Assembly (NCBI RefSeq): GCF_000378245.1
Contig: NZ_KB899501.1
Span: forward strand, 1-64,000
Length of the DNA stretch: 64,000 bases
Direction: 5' to 3'
Origin: Aromatoleum toluclasticum ATCC 700605
GTDB taxonomy: Bacteria; Pseudomonadota; Gammaproteobacteria; Burkholderiales; Rhodocyclaceae
The notes under the pieces were generated by a model. The model was not told where the DNA came from. It saw only the letters and a list, made by a program, of their open reading frames with translations, and did not search any database. How positions within the stretch are numbered: the first letter of the stretch is position 1; each line of letters opens with the position of its first letter. Of this stretch, positions 53,116-62,849 are shown piece by piece. Position numbers and translations under genes: made by a program.

Positions 53116-54537
53116 TCACTTCGCCGACGCGACGGCAGCCGTCGCCGCGCCCGCCGACGCGGCCGCATAGTCGAGCACCGCGCCGCCCTTGGCCTTGGTC
53201 CAGGCCTCGGCATCCTCTTTCAGCAGGAAGGCGGAAAGATTGCCCTTGGCATCGCGGGCGAACCACGCCTGGTTGGCGAAGAGCTTGATGCCGGTGTTGC
53301 GGTCGTGGGCATACACCACACGCACCTTCCTGCCCGCGGCCTCCGCCGCCCTGGCCGCTTCCAGCGCGTTGCGCGGGGACGCGTAGTGGCGCACCTGCGG
53401 TTCGCCGGCGACCCACACCTGTGCCACCTGAAGGGGATCCGCGATCGTCTCGCCGGTCTTCGCATTCTTCGCCTTCAGCGGCGCTTTGCCGTAGTCTTTG
53501 AGCCGCGCGTCGTAGTCGAGGCCCGCCTGCTTGTAAGCGGCGCGGATGAAGCGGTCGTCGATGAAGGCGTCGATATCGAGGTCGGTGTCGGTGCGCTTGA
53601 GCAGCTTCAGCGTGTCCGCAGCCGTTTTCGTTGCCGCGCGGTACTCGGGCTTCCACGTCTGGTCGCGCGTCTGGATGCCCAGCGGGCCGTGGAAGAGGTA
53701 GTTCACCTCGGCTTCGACGCCGGTGATCTTTTCGATCAGTTCGCTGAACTTCTCCGGCTCCGCCGCGACGAGCTGGTCGGCTTCGATGGATGCACGCAGG
53801 TAGGCGACGATCACTTCCGGATACTTGGCCGCGTATTCCGCATCGACGAGCGTGCCGTGGAAAGTCGGGTTCTTCGCCTGCGCGCCGTCGTAAATCTTGC
53901 GGGCGAAGCCCCGGTAGGGGAACAACTCGGCGAAGGGCACGAAGTCCGCGTGCGCGTCGATCTTGTTGGCCTGCAGCGCGCTGCCACCCACGTCCGGCGC
54001 CTGCGACACCAGATTCACGTCCTTCTCGGGATCCCAGCCCTGCGCCGTGATCGCCCGCAGCAGCAGGTTGTGGGCGGTCGAGCCGAAGGGGACCGAGATC
54101 TGCTTGCCCTTGAGGTCCGCGAGGCTATGCACCGACGAGCCGGCCGGCACCACGATGCCGTTGCCGCTGCCCGTCGTGCTGCCCGACAACGCCGTGATGA
54201 ACAAGGTCTTCTTCCCGGCCTTGAGGTGGGCGGCGTAGTTCAGCACGGCAGGAAAGTCCGCCATCGAGCCGATGTCGAGCTTGCCTGCGACCTGCTCGTT
54301 CGTCAGCGGCGGGCCGGAGGTGAAGCTCTTCCATTGGATGTCCCACTGCACGTCCTTGTACTTGCCGTCCCTGGGCAGGTATTTTTCGAGCAACTTCAGC
54401 TCGCGGATGATCAGGCCGCCGGTGGCGGTGTTGATGGTCGGATCCTGGGTGCCGATCGCGACCCGGATCGTTTCAGCGTGCGCATTGCCCACGAGGAGCA
54501 GGAGGCCGAGGCCGGCCAGCGTCGAACGGAATTTCAT
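53116..54537 (-). CDS. ABC binding protein with NosL-like C-terminal extension (system 1)
   Basis: The 473-residue secreted protein has a signal peptide cleaved after VGNAHA. A nitrate/sulfonate/taurine-type periplasmic binding domain spans about residues 22-360 (KLDIGSMADFPAVLNYAAHL, GKQISVPFGSTAHNLLLRA). The last 110 residues are extra for the family. They read like a NosL domain, with VRVVYAHDRNTGIKLFANQA, WFARDAKGNLSAFLLKEDAE and a KGGAVLDYA end. NosL proteins bind copper(I) for N2O reductase assembly; here the extension may hold a metal or redox partner. AAGGAAA before ATG 54537 decides the start over an ATG 15 bases upstream. Confidence 0.85.
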   Translation of the reverse strand: MKFRSTLAGLGLLLLVGNAHAETIRVAIGTQDPTINTATGGLIIRELKLLEKYLPRDGKYKDVQWDIQWKSFTSGPPLTNEQVAGKLDIGSMADFPAVLNYAAHLKAGKKTLFITALSGSTTGSGNGIVVPAGSSVHSLADLKGKQISVPFGSTAHNLLLRAITAQGWDPEKDVNLVSQAPDVGGSALQANKIDAHADFVPFAELFPYRGFARKIYDGAQAKNPTFHGTLVDAEYAAKYPEVIVAYLRASIEADQLVAAEPEKFSELIEKITGVEAEVNYLFHGPLGIQTRDQTWKPEYRAATKTAADTLKLLKRTDTDLDIDAFIDDRFIRAAYKQAGLDYDARLKDYGKAPLKAKNAKTGETIADPLQVAQVWVAGEPQVRHYASPRNALEAARAAEAAGRKVRVVYAHDRNTGIKLFANQAWFARDAKGNLSAFLLKEDAEAWTKAKGGAVLDYAAASAGAATAAVASAK

Positions 54538-54545
54538 GGCTTTCC

Positions 54546-54603
54546 TTTGCATGATCGATGTGAATTCGATGCAAATGCTAAGAGCCGGCTTTCTCGCGCA
54601 GAA
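54546..54603 (-). promoter_or_regulatory. Candidate promoter and inverted repeat before binding-protein gene (system 1)
   Basis: On the minus strand TTCTGC (54603-54598) is followed after 17 bases by TAGCAT (54580-54575). Directly downstream lies an inverted repeat TTTGCAT...ATGCAAA (54546-54552 with 54569-54575, 16-base spacer), which would occupy the transcript leader up to the ribosome binding site. It could be an operator or a leader hairpin. Both calls rest on sequence pattern only. Confidence 0.35.
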
Positions 54604-54774
54604 CCAATAATTTCTGCTTTGCATATCCGGATCGGGTTGCAATGCTTATCAGGCCGCAGGTAACGGATGACGAAGATCGCGCATGATGGATTGCCTGCAG
54701 GCGGGCGGATGCGAAGCCGCCCGATAGCCGCGTGGCAGCGCCCCGGACGCGCGGCCAGGACGCTTGGCGGCCGC

Positions 54775-56427
<1,653 letters not shown>

Positions 56428-56467
56428 TCTCAAAATCTCCTGTTGTTGATGTGGCAATCGCATCCCG

Positions 56468-56529
56468 CCGTTCGCCCTGAGCCGGTCGACGGGCAATGGC
56501 GGGGCCCTCGAGTGGCCCCGCCCGAACGG
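56468..56529. repeat. 62-bp element with terminal inverted repeats and internal hairpin
   Basis: CCGTTCG (56468-56474) and CGAACGG (56523-56529) are perfect terminal inverted repeats. Inside is GCCCTGAGCCGGTCGACGG, which resembles a repeat common in betaproteobacterial intergenic regions. A 9-bp perfect hairpin GGCGGGGCC/GGCCCCGCC (56498-56506 with 56514-56522) follows. The element lies in the 200-base gap between the acyl-CoA ligase and the thioredoxin-like gene. No T run follows the hairpin. Confidence 0.55.
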
Positions 56530-56628
56530 CACGGCATTGCCGGGTTGGTAGCACTGAAGGGGAAGTGCGCGCAGCCCTGCGCGAGCCCGGCGCCGTGCGA
56601 GCTACGGGGGAGACCGTGCGAGCGGCGA

Positions 56629-57222
56629 TCAGCGTTCGATCGACGCCGCTCTCGGCTCGAAGGGCGCGTTCTCGTAGCCGCCGTCGCGCACGTAGCGCGC
56701 CAGTCGCAGCCATTCCGAGGGCGGCCAGCGGCTGCCGGGCTGGCGCGCCACGGCGATGCCGTCGAGGTCGTAGAACACCACCGTCGGGAGGGCGAACACG
56801 CGCTGGGCGTTGGCAAACGAGGCCTGCGTCGTCGCGCCGCCGTCGAAGTCGCGCAGCGCGGCCGGCTCGTCCGCACGCAGGCTCACCGGCACGAAATGGG
56901 TGCGCAGCTCGCGCTGCAGCGCGGGATCCCGAAAGGTCGAAGCCTTGGCGCGCGCGCATTCCCCGCAACCTTCCATCTCGTACAGTACCGCCACGCCCTT
57001 GCGCCCAGCGCGGCGCGCGTCGGCCAGCGCGGCCGCGAGGTCGGCGGTCGGCGGGAAGAGGGGGGCGTTGACCGCGGCATGCGTACCCGCGGCCTGCGCG
57101 CCGCCCCAGCCGAACAGCAGCGTCAGCGCGAACAGCAGCAGGCCGGCCAGCGCCCACCACAGCTGGCGTGAAACGTAGCGTTCCTTTTCTTCCTCGTCGT
57201 CAGGGCGTGGCGCTTCGGGCAT
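56629..57222 (-). CDS. Membrane-anchored thioredoxin-like protein
   Basis: The 197-residue protein has a hydrophilic N terminus, one membrane helix (residues about 21-40, LWWALAGLLLFALTLLFGWG) and a thioredoxin-fold domain facing the periplasm. The redox motif is Cys86-x-x-Cys89 in YEMEGCGECARAK, with cis-Pro in VFALPTVVFYD. Family relatives reduce periplasmic disulfides or serve sulfur oxidation (SoxW-like). GGGGGAG seven bases before ATG 57222 selects that start over one 45 bases upstream. It lies 55 bases after the ABC permease of system 2, so it may be part of that operon. Confidence 0.82.
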   Translation of the reverse strand: MPEAPRPDDEEEKERYVSRQLWWALAGLLLFALTLLFGWGGAQAAGTHAAVNAPLFPPTADLAAALADARRAGRKGVAVLYEMEGCGECARAKASTFRDPALQRELRTHFVPVSLRADEPAALRDFDGGATTQASFANAQRVFALPTVVFYDLDGIAVARQPGSRWPPSEWLRLARYVRDGGYENAPFEPRAASIER

Positions 57223-57277
57223 GACCGTGCTCCCCCGAAAATCGTGCTTGCGCAGAAAAGTGCTCATCGCCGCCCCC

Positions 57278-58108
57278 TCAGCGCAGCCAGAAGAGCGCGC
57301 GTGCGCGAACCCGTTCCAGCGCGGTCATCGCAGCCCAGGTGACGACCCCCGTGTACAGGATGCCTGCCACCATGCGCGGGTAGTCGGCGAAGTCCGCGTA
57401 GTATTGGACGAAGCGCCCGAGTCCCGCGTTCGCTCCGAAAAGTTCGGCGACCGTCAGCAGGATGAAACCGAAGCCCAGCCCCACGCCCATTCCGGAGAAG
57501 ATGTGCGGCAGGCTCGCCGGGAAGACCACCTTGCGCAGGTACTCGAACCGGGAAAATCCCAGCACCGCCGCATTGTCGCGATGCCGACCCTCGACCGCAT
57601 GGGCGCCGGCCACCGTGTTCTGGAATACCGGCCAGAACGCGCCGACGAACACGACGAAGGTCGCCGACAGGTGGAAGGTCGGCAGCACCGCGATCGCGTA
57701 GGGGATATAGACCGTCGGCGGCACCGGCGCGGCCACCTTCGCGAAGGGGAAGAACGCGCGTCCCAGCCGCGGCGAGGTCCCGGTCACGAGGCCCAGTGCG
57801 ACGCCGGCGACGACCGCCAGTGCGAAGCCGGGCATGAGGATCAGCAGCGACGACCACGTCCCCGTGAACAGTTCCGGCAGCGACTGCCACAGCGCATCGA
57901 GGACCACCGCGGGAGGCGGAAGCAGCGGATTGCCCTGTCCGGCGATGGCGCCGGCGATGGCCTGCCACGCGGCGACCAGCGCCCCCCACAGCAGCCACGG
58001 TTCCCACGCGAAGGCCAGTCGGCCGGGACGCACGGACGCCGCCTCGGCACGTTCCCGCTGCTGAGCCGGCAGCGACACGGCGTCAAGCGTCGAGGTTTCG
58101 GAAATCAT
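57278..58108 (-). CDS. Nitrate/sulfonate/taurine-type ABC transporter permease (system 2)
   Basis: The 276-residue permease has six hydrophobic segments, starting at WEPWLLWGALVAAWQAIAG. The EAA-loop equivalent is RDNAAVLGFSRFEYLRKVVFP. The family segment PPTVYIPYAIAVLPTFHLS lies before it. It is clearly different from the permease of system 1, so two importers of the same broad class operate here. It begins 22 bases after the ATPase stop. The N-terminal 35 residues are hydrophilic. Confidence 0.92.
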   Translation of the reverse strand: MISETSTLDAVSLPAQQRERAEAASVRPGRLAFAWEPWLLWGALVAAWQAIAGAIAGQGNPLLPPPAVVLDALWQSLPELFTGTWSSLLILMPGFALAVVAGVALGLVTGTSPRLGRAFFPFAKVAAPVPPTVYIPYAIAVLPTFHLSATFVVFVGAFWPVFQNTVAGAHAVEGRHRDNAAVLGFSRFEYLRKVVFPASLPHIFSGMGVGLGFGFILLTVAELFGANAGLGRFVQYYADFADYPRMVAGILYTGVVTWAAMTALERVRARALFWLR

Positions 58109-58130
58109 GAACAACACTCCAGATGAGGTT

Positions 58131-58928
58131 TCAGGCCGAGGCGAGGCGGGCGAGCGTGTCGGCGTCGAGCGCCTCGGCGATCGATTCCCGAAGCGCATGG
58201 AAGCGATCGTCGGCGAACAGCGCTGCCCGCGAGCGCGGACGCTCGAAGGGCACTGCGAAGTCCTCGATCACCCGTCCCGGCGAGGCCCCCAGCACGGCGA
58301 CGCGGTCGGCGAGCAGCAGCGCCTCGTCGACGTCGTGCGTCACGAACACCACCGTCGGCCGCGGCGTACGCGCCTGCCACAGCCCGATCAAAAGATCCTG
58401 CAGGCGCGCGCGGTTGACCGGGTCCAGCGCCCCGAAGGGCTCATCCATCAGCAGGAAGGGCGATTCCAGCGCCAGCGCGCGGGCGATGGCCGCCCGTTGC
58501 TGCATCCCGCCGGACAGCTCGAACGGGTAGCGCTCCGCGACGTCCCGCAGCCCCACCCGTTCGAGGTAGTCGACCGCCCGCACACGCGCCTCGGCCCGCG
58601 AGATGCCGGGCGCCGCCTTGCGCACGCCCTCTGCGACGTTGTCCACCACGCGCATCCACGGAAACAGCGCATAGTTCTGGAACACCACCGCACGTTCGAT
58701 GCCCGGCCCCGCGACCTGCCGGTCCCCGGTGAGCACTCGCCCGCGTCCGGGCTGTTCCAGGCCCGCGATCAGGCGCAGCAGCGTGCTCTTGCCCGAACCG
58801 CTGGGCCCCAGCAGGGCGAGGAAGCTGCCTTCCTCCACCGCCAGGTCGATGCCGTCCAGCACGGTCGTCCCGCCATAGCCGAAGCGCAGTCCCTCCACGC
58901 GCAAGGCCCCAGTCGTCTCGCCGCTCAC
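58131..58928 (-). CDS. Nitrate/sulfonate/taurine-type ABC transporter ATP-binding protein (system 2)
   Basis: The 265-residue ATPase carries [48 protein letters not shown] and VTHDVDEAL. The start is a GTG at 58928 whose bases overlap the binding-protein stop as GTGA, implying coupled translation. The SsuB/TauB-type signature matches that of system 1. It supplies energy for uptake of the ligand bound by the 58925-59950 protein. Confidence 0.93.
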   Translation of the reverse strand: MSGETTGALRVEGLRFGYGGTTVLDGIDLAVEEGSFLALLGPSGSGKSTLLRLIAGLEQPGRGRVLTGDRQVAGPGIERAVVFQNYALFPWMRVVDNVAEGVRKAAPGISRAEARVRAVDYLERVGLRDVAERYPFELSGGMQQRAAIARALALESPFLLMDEPFGALDPVNRARLQDLLIGLWQARTPRPTVVFVTHDVDEALLLADRVAVLGASPGRVIEDFAVPFERPRSRAALFADDRFHALRESIAEALDADTLARLASA

Positions 58929-59950
58929 AGCGAGTTCCTCGCGGGTTCGCTCTTGAGCCGGGTCTGCCAGAAGGCCTCGCGCGGGTTCTCCTTCACCAGG
59001 CTTTCCAGCGCCTTCCGGTAAGGCGCCACGTCGAAGATCGGCGCGAGGGGCCGCGTGCCGTCGACGACCTCGGAGCTCACCAGCGTCGTCCAGAACTTCT
59101 GCGTCCCCTGCACATTCGGATCCGAGCTCTGGTCGAGGAAGGGCGAGTAATAACCCTGTTCGAGCACGTCGCGATCGAGCTTCACGTACTTCTGGATCGC
59201 GTCGATCGTCTCCTTCTTCTTCTCGGCGGTGAATTTCTCCGCCTTCAGGATCGCCCGCAGGAAGCGCACGTGCGTGTCGCCCTGCTTGAGCTTGTCCGAG
59301 GTCACGACGATGCGGCAGCACGGATGCCCCGGCTGCAATTCCGACGAGCGCACGACGATCTTCAGTCCCTGGCGCTCGGCGCGGATATCGTGCGGGCCCC
59401 ACACCACCCCCGCATCGACCTGGCCCGACTTCACCGCCTCGATCACCGCCGGCGGATTCTTCAACTCGAAGATCTTCAGGTCGTTCTTCCAGTCGATCTT
59501 CTCGTCCTTCAGCGCCCCGCGCAGCACCGCGTCGCCCGTCGCCAGTCGCACCGTCGCGACCTTCTTGCCCCGCAGGTCGCCGATGTTGCGGATCGACGCC
59601 GCCTTGTCGGGCGTCACCACCAGCGCCGCATCCAGCCCCATGATGCCGCCGATCACCTTCAGGTCGGCCCCCTTCGCGTAGTGCGCGAGCGGCGCAGTGG
59701 TGCCGAAGGCGCCGACGTCGAGCTTGCCCGCGGTGACGGCATTGAGCCCGTCCGCCGAGTTCTGGAACTCGATCAGCTCGACGTCCAGCCCCTCCTGCGT
59801 GAACAGGCCGTATTCCTTCGCAACGAAGAACTTGGCGTGGCCCGTGACTGGCAGATAGCCCACCTTCAGGCTTTCCGCTTGCGCGAGGCCGGTTGCGGCA
59901 AACAGCGACAGCGCGACGATGCCGGCGTGTGCGATTCGAAATGGATCCAT
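58925..59950 (-). CDS. Nitrate/sulfonate/taurine-type ABC binding protein (system 2)
   Basis: The 341-residue protein has a signal peptide (cleavage after GLAQA) and a periplasmic binding domain of the SsuA/TauA class: LKVGYLPVTGHAKFFVAKEY, GLDVELIEFQNSADGLNAV, GKLDVGAFGTTAPLAHYAKG. It begins this operon; the order binding protein, ATPase, permease, thioredoxin-like is on one strand with overlaps or short gaps. The ligand is probably an organosulfonate given the surrounding sulfur genes; nitrate or another anion cannot be ruled out from sequence. Confidence 0.92.
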   Translation of the reverse strand: MDPFRIAHAGIVALSLFAATGLAQAESLKVGYLPVTGHAKFFVAKEYGLFTQEGLDVELIEFQNSADGLNAVTAGKLDVGAFGTTAPLAHYAKGADLKVIGGIMGLDAALVVTPDKAASIRNIGDLRGKKVATVRLATGDAVLRGALKDEKIDWKNDLKIFELKNPPAVIEAVKSGQVDAGVVWGPHDIRAERQGLKIVVRSSELQPGHPCCRIVVTSDKLKQGDTHVRFLRAILKAEKFTAEKKKETIDAIQKYVKLDRDVLEQGYYSPFLDQSSDPNVQGTQKFWTTLVSSEVVDGTRPLAPIFDVAPYRKALESLVKENPREAFWQTRLKSEPARNSL

Positions 59951-60020
59951 TGGAACTCTCCCTGGGCGAGGCGCGACGTCCGCGGCCAGCGCTCATGCGC
60001 TGCCGCCGTCCTATGCATAA

Positions 60021-60049
60021 AATCTACGCGGCCGCCGATCGGCGACGAA
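60021..60049 (-). promoter_or_regulatory. Candidate promoter of ABC system 2
   Basis: On the minus strand TTCGTC (60049-60044) is followed after 17 bases by TAGATT (60026-60021). The same TAGATTTT -10 stretch and a TTCG-type -35 at the same spacing occur before sbp. The first start codon lies about 70 bases downstream. Confidence 0.45.
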
Positions 60050-60087
60050 CCAAGAAGAATTCGGAAGTATTGCAGCGCGAGGAAAGC

Positions 60088-60118
60088 GCGGCCTTATCAC
60101 CAAATGTGATAAGGCCGC
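60088..60118. promoter_or_regulatory. Perfect 13-bp inverted repeat between hydrolase and ABC system 2
   Basis: GCGGCCTTATCAC (60088-60100) and GTGATAAGGCCGC (60106-60118) pair without mismatch around a 5-base loop. It lies 99 bases beyond the hydrolase stop and about 40 bases upstream of the proposed -35 of system 2. No T run follows on the minus strand, so it is either a weak terminator/processing hairpin or an operator with a CTTATCAC/GTGATAAG core. Confidence 0.6.
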
Positions 60119-60216
60119 ATGGCACTGCGCCCGCCAGCGAACGGACCGAAGTCCGCCCGATGGCGGGCGCCGCTGAAGTTTCTGTGGTCGATGAGCCGGG
60201 ATGTGGGCGGCGGGAC

Positions 60217-60900
60217 CTAGTCCTGATCGGTGGGCCGCAGTTCGATCGAACTGCGCGTGTGGTGACGCAGGCGTGCGAGCGCACTGCGCCTGCCCTTGTG
60301 CGATTCGCGCCGGCCGGAGATCGACCCCAGCGGCAGATCCTCGTGCGCCTGTTGCATGCCGTCGAGCAGATCACGGCAATACGGCCAGGCGCCGAAGCCG
60401 GCGTCGACGTTGATGTGCCCGGCCGCGCCGATGTTGATGAAGCGCGCCCCCCAGCGCTCAGCCCAGTAGGCCGCCACCGTCAGCCGCACCCAGGGGTCGT
60501 TGGTGCTCGCGATCACCGCAACGGGAAAGCCGAGCTGTCCCTGCGGCAGCCACGCCCCCAAGTCGTCGGCGGGTGCCGGCGCCTCCTCGAGCAGACCGAG
60601 CGGCCCGAAACGGGCGGGATCGGCCGGCGCGACGAGCAGCGCCCCGGCCACCCGTTCGGGCCGGTCAGCCGCCGCGACCACGCTCGCCAGGCAGCCGAAG
60701 CTGTGCGCGACGAGCCACACCGCATGCGCCGATTCGTCGATCTCGCGCCGCACCGCCGCCGCCCAGCGCGCCAGCACCGGCGCCTCCCAATCAACGCCGC
60801 GCACGCGCCGCGCGTCCGGCAGGCCCTGTTCCAGCCACGTCTGCCAGTGGCCCGGCCCGCTACCGTGGAAGCCCGGAACGATCAGCGTCGTGTGTCGCAT
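60217..60900 (-). CDS. RBBP9/YdeN-type alpha/beta hydrolase
   Basis: The 227-residue serine hydrolase has the nucleophile Ser67 in LVAHSFGCLAS, an oxyanion-region LIVPGFHGSGPGHWQ, an Asp near STNDPWV and the catalytic His in GHINVDAGFG. This matches small RBBP9/YdeN-type hydrolases of unknown substrate. GGAGA lies seven bases before the ATG at 60900. It follows sbp by 42 bases on the same strand, which suggests a role in sulfur-ester or sulfur-starvation metabolism. The C-terminal 40 residues are basic and variable. Confidence 0.87.
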   Translation of the reverse strand: MRHTTLIVPGFHGSGPGHWQTWLEQGLPDARRVRGVDWEAPVLARWAAAVRREIDESAHAVWLVAHSFGCLASVVAAADRPERVAGALLVAPADPARFGPLGLLEEAPAPADDLGAWLPQGQLGFPVAVIASTNDPWVRLTVAAYWAERWGARFINIGAAGHINVDAGFGAWPYCRDLLDGMQQAHEDLPLGSISGRRESHKGRRSALARLRHHTRSSIELRPTDQD

Positions 60901-60942
60901 ACGCGGCTCTCCGTGCACTTTTCGTCTGTCGTGATGTGCGCT

Positions 60943-61953
60943 TCAACGCGTGAAGATCTGGTCGAACACGCCGCCGTCGTCGAAGTGCGCCTTCTGCGTC
61001 TTCGCCCAGCCGCCGAACAGGCCGTCGATGGTGAAGGTCTTCACCTTCGGGAAGCGCGCCACGTCCTTCGGGTCGGCCAGTTCCGGCTTCACCGGGCGAT
61101 AGTAGTGCTGCGCCGCGATTTTCTGGCCGGCCGGCGAGTACAGGTACTCGAGGTAAGCCTTCGCGATCTCGGTCGTGCCGCGCTTGTTTGCCACGCCATC
61201 GACGACGGTGACCGGCGGTTCGGCGACGATCGTCACCGATGGCACGATGATTTCGAACTTGTCCGGCCCCAGTTCGTTCACAGACAGGAAAGCCTCGTTC
61301 TCCCACGCAAGCAGCACGTCACCGATCCCGCGCTGCACGAAGGTATTGGTTGCGCCGCGTGCCCCCGAATCGAGCACCGGGACGTGCTTGAACAGTTCCG
61401 TGATGAACGCCTTCGCTTTCGCCTCGTCGCCGCCCGGCTGCTGCAATGCGTAACCCCACGCCGCAAGGTAATTCCAGCGTGCGCCACCGGACGTCTTGGG
61501 GTTCGGCGTGATCACCTCCACGCCCGGCCTCACCAGGTCGCCCCAGTCCTTGATGCCCTTCGGATTGCCCTTGCGTACCAGGAAAACGATGGTCGAGGTG
61601 TAGGGCGAGCTGTTGTGCGCGAGCCGCTTCTGCCAGTCCGCCGGGATCTTGCCCGTCTTCGCCGCGATCGCATCGATGTCGTAGGCCAGCGCCAGCGTCA
61701 CCACGTCCGCCTCCAGCCCGTCGATCACCGCGCGCGCCTGCTTGCCTGCGCCGCCATGCGACTGCTTGATCGTCACGTCTTGGCCGGTCTTCGCCTTCCA
61801 GTACTTCGCGAACTCGGGGTTGAACGCCTGGTACAGCTCGCGCGTCGGATCGTAGGAAACGTTGAGCAGCGTCGTCTCCGCCTGTGCGGTGCCGACGAGA
61901 CTTGCGGTGAGTGCCAAGGCCAGCAGGCTGCGGCGAAGGATGTTGAGCGTCAT
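60943..61953 (-). CDS. sbp: Periplasmic sulfate-binding protein
   Basis: The 336-residue secreted protein has a signal peptide (cleavage after GTAQA) and the sulfate/thiosulfate-binding family pattern: [49 protein letters not shown] and [23 protein letters not shown]. It delivers sulfate to CysTWA, which lies 14 kb away on the same strand. It is first in a short unit with the hydrolase. A candidate promoter with TTCGGG and TAGATT lies 37-65 bases upstream. Confidence 0.95.
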   Translation of the reverse strand: MTLNILRRSLLALALTASLVGTAQAETTLLNVSYDPTRELYQAFNPEFAKYWKAKTGQDVTIKQSHGGAGKQARAVIDGLEADVVTLALAYDIDAIAAKTGKIPADWQKRLAHNSSPYTSTIVFLVRKGNPKGIKDWGDLVRPGVEVITPNPKTSGGARWNYLAAWGYALQQPGGDEAKAKAFITELFKHVPVLDSGARGATNTFVQRGIGDVLLAWENEAFLSVNELGPDKFEIIVPSVTIVAEPPVTVVDGVANKRGTTEIAKAYLEYLYSPAGQKIAAQHYYRPVKPELADPKDVARFPKVKTFTIDGLFGGWAKTQKAHFDDGGVFDQIFTR

Positions 61954-61989
61954 GATGATTTTCTCCGATGAGTGGTATTCGATGGAGAA

Positions 61990-62018
61990 AATCTACCGGC
62001 TCGCGCTTATTACCCGAA
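61990..62018 (-). promoter_or_regulatory. Candidate sbp promoter
   Basis: On the minus strand TTCGGG (62018-62013) and TAGATT (61995-61990) are separated by 17 bases, 36 bases before the sbp start. The -10 and the following TTT match the box before ABC system 2. Confidence 0.5.
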
Positions 62019-62051
62019 CGAAGAAAAAATGGAATGCATATTCAGAAACGA

Positions 62052-62085
62052 CGTGGCCTCCACCCGCCGGGCGGGGGAGGCCACG
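62052..62085 (-). terminator. sodB terminator
   Basis: CGTGGCCTCC (62052-62061) and GGAGGCCACG (62076-62085) form a perfect 10-bp stem extended inside by CCCGC/GCGGG. On the minus strand the stem is followed by a short TTT. It lies 41 bases after the sodB stop and just upstream of the sbp promoter. Confidence 0.7.
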
Positions 62086-62125
62086 TGCCCGGCCCATGCC
62101 AGGCCGGTCGAACAACAGGCCGGGA

Positions 62126-62710
62126 TCAGGCGAAGTTCTTCGCGGCGAAGTCCCAGTTGGCGAGGCTGTTCAGGAAGGTCGCGACGAAATCGGGACGACG
62201 GTTGCGGTAGTCGATGTAGTAGGCGTGTTCCCACACGTCGATACAGAGCAGGGCCTTGTCGCCGGTCGTCAGCGGGGTGCCGGCGGCGCCCATGTTGACG
62301 ATGTCGACGCTGCCGTCGGCCTTCTTCACCAGCCACGTCCAGCCCGAACCGAAGTTGCCCACGGCCGAGGTCGTGAAGGCCTTCTTGAAGTCCTCGAACG
62401 AGCCCCACTTGGCCTTGATCGCCTCGGCCAGCGCGCCCGTCGGCTCCCCGCCGCCGTTCGGCTTCATGCCGTTCCAGAAGAAGGTGTGGTTCCACACCTG
62501 CGCGGAGTTGTTATACACGCCGCCAGCCGGGGCCTTCTTGATGATCGCCTCGAGGTCGAGGTTCTCGTACTCGGTACCCTTGATCAGGTTGTTCAGGTTG
62601 GTTACATAGGCCTGATGGTGCTTGCCGTAGTGGAACTCCATGGTCTCGGCCGAGATGTGCGGAGCCAGGGCGTCCTTCGCGTAGGGCAGGGGGGGCAGGG
62701 TATGTTCCAT
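62126..62710 (-). CDS. sodB: Iron superoxide dismutase
   Basis: The 194-residue enzyme converts superoxide to hydrogen peroxide and oxygen in the cytosol. Metal ligands are His27, His75, Asp158 and His162 (in [16 protein letters not shown] and IDVWEHAYY). Gln71 in NNSAQVWNH is at the position that marks iron-type enzymes. The start at 62710 follows GAAGGAGA. A sigma-70-like promoter lies about 50-80 bases upstream and a stem-loop terminator follows, so the gene is monocistronic. Confidence 0.97.
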   Translation of the reverse strand: MEHTLPPLPYAKDALAPHISAETMEFHYGKHHQAYVTNLNNLIKGTEYENLDLEAIIKKAPAGGVYNNSAQVWNHTFFWNGMKPNGGGEPTGALAEAIKAKWGSFEDFKKAFTTSAVGNFGSGWTWLVKKADGSVDIVNMGAAGTPLTTGDKALLCIDVWEHAYYIDYRNRRPDFVATFLNSLANWDFAAKNFA

Positions 62711-62760
62711 TTGTTCTCCTTCCTGTTTCGTTTCAGGTTTGTCGGGGTTAAAGCCTGACT

Positions 62761-62790
62761 ATTCTAGTCGGGATTTGACCCCGCTGGCAA
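62761..62790 (-). promoter_or_regulatory. sodB promoter
   Basis: On the minus strand TTGCCA (62790-62785) is followed after 18 bases by TAGAAT (62766-62761), 50 bases before the sodB start. Both boxes are close to sigma-70 consensus. Confidence 0.6.
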
Positions 62791-62849
62791 TCCGGCGGGC
62801 CGTGCAGCCTGTCCGCAGGAGGATCCTTTAGCACGCGACGGTGCGTGCT

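Noticed and set aside
52260-54663. Long plus-strand frames opposite ABC system 1
   Set aside because: They are antisense to genes with intact transporter motifs and have no ribosome binding site.
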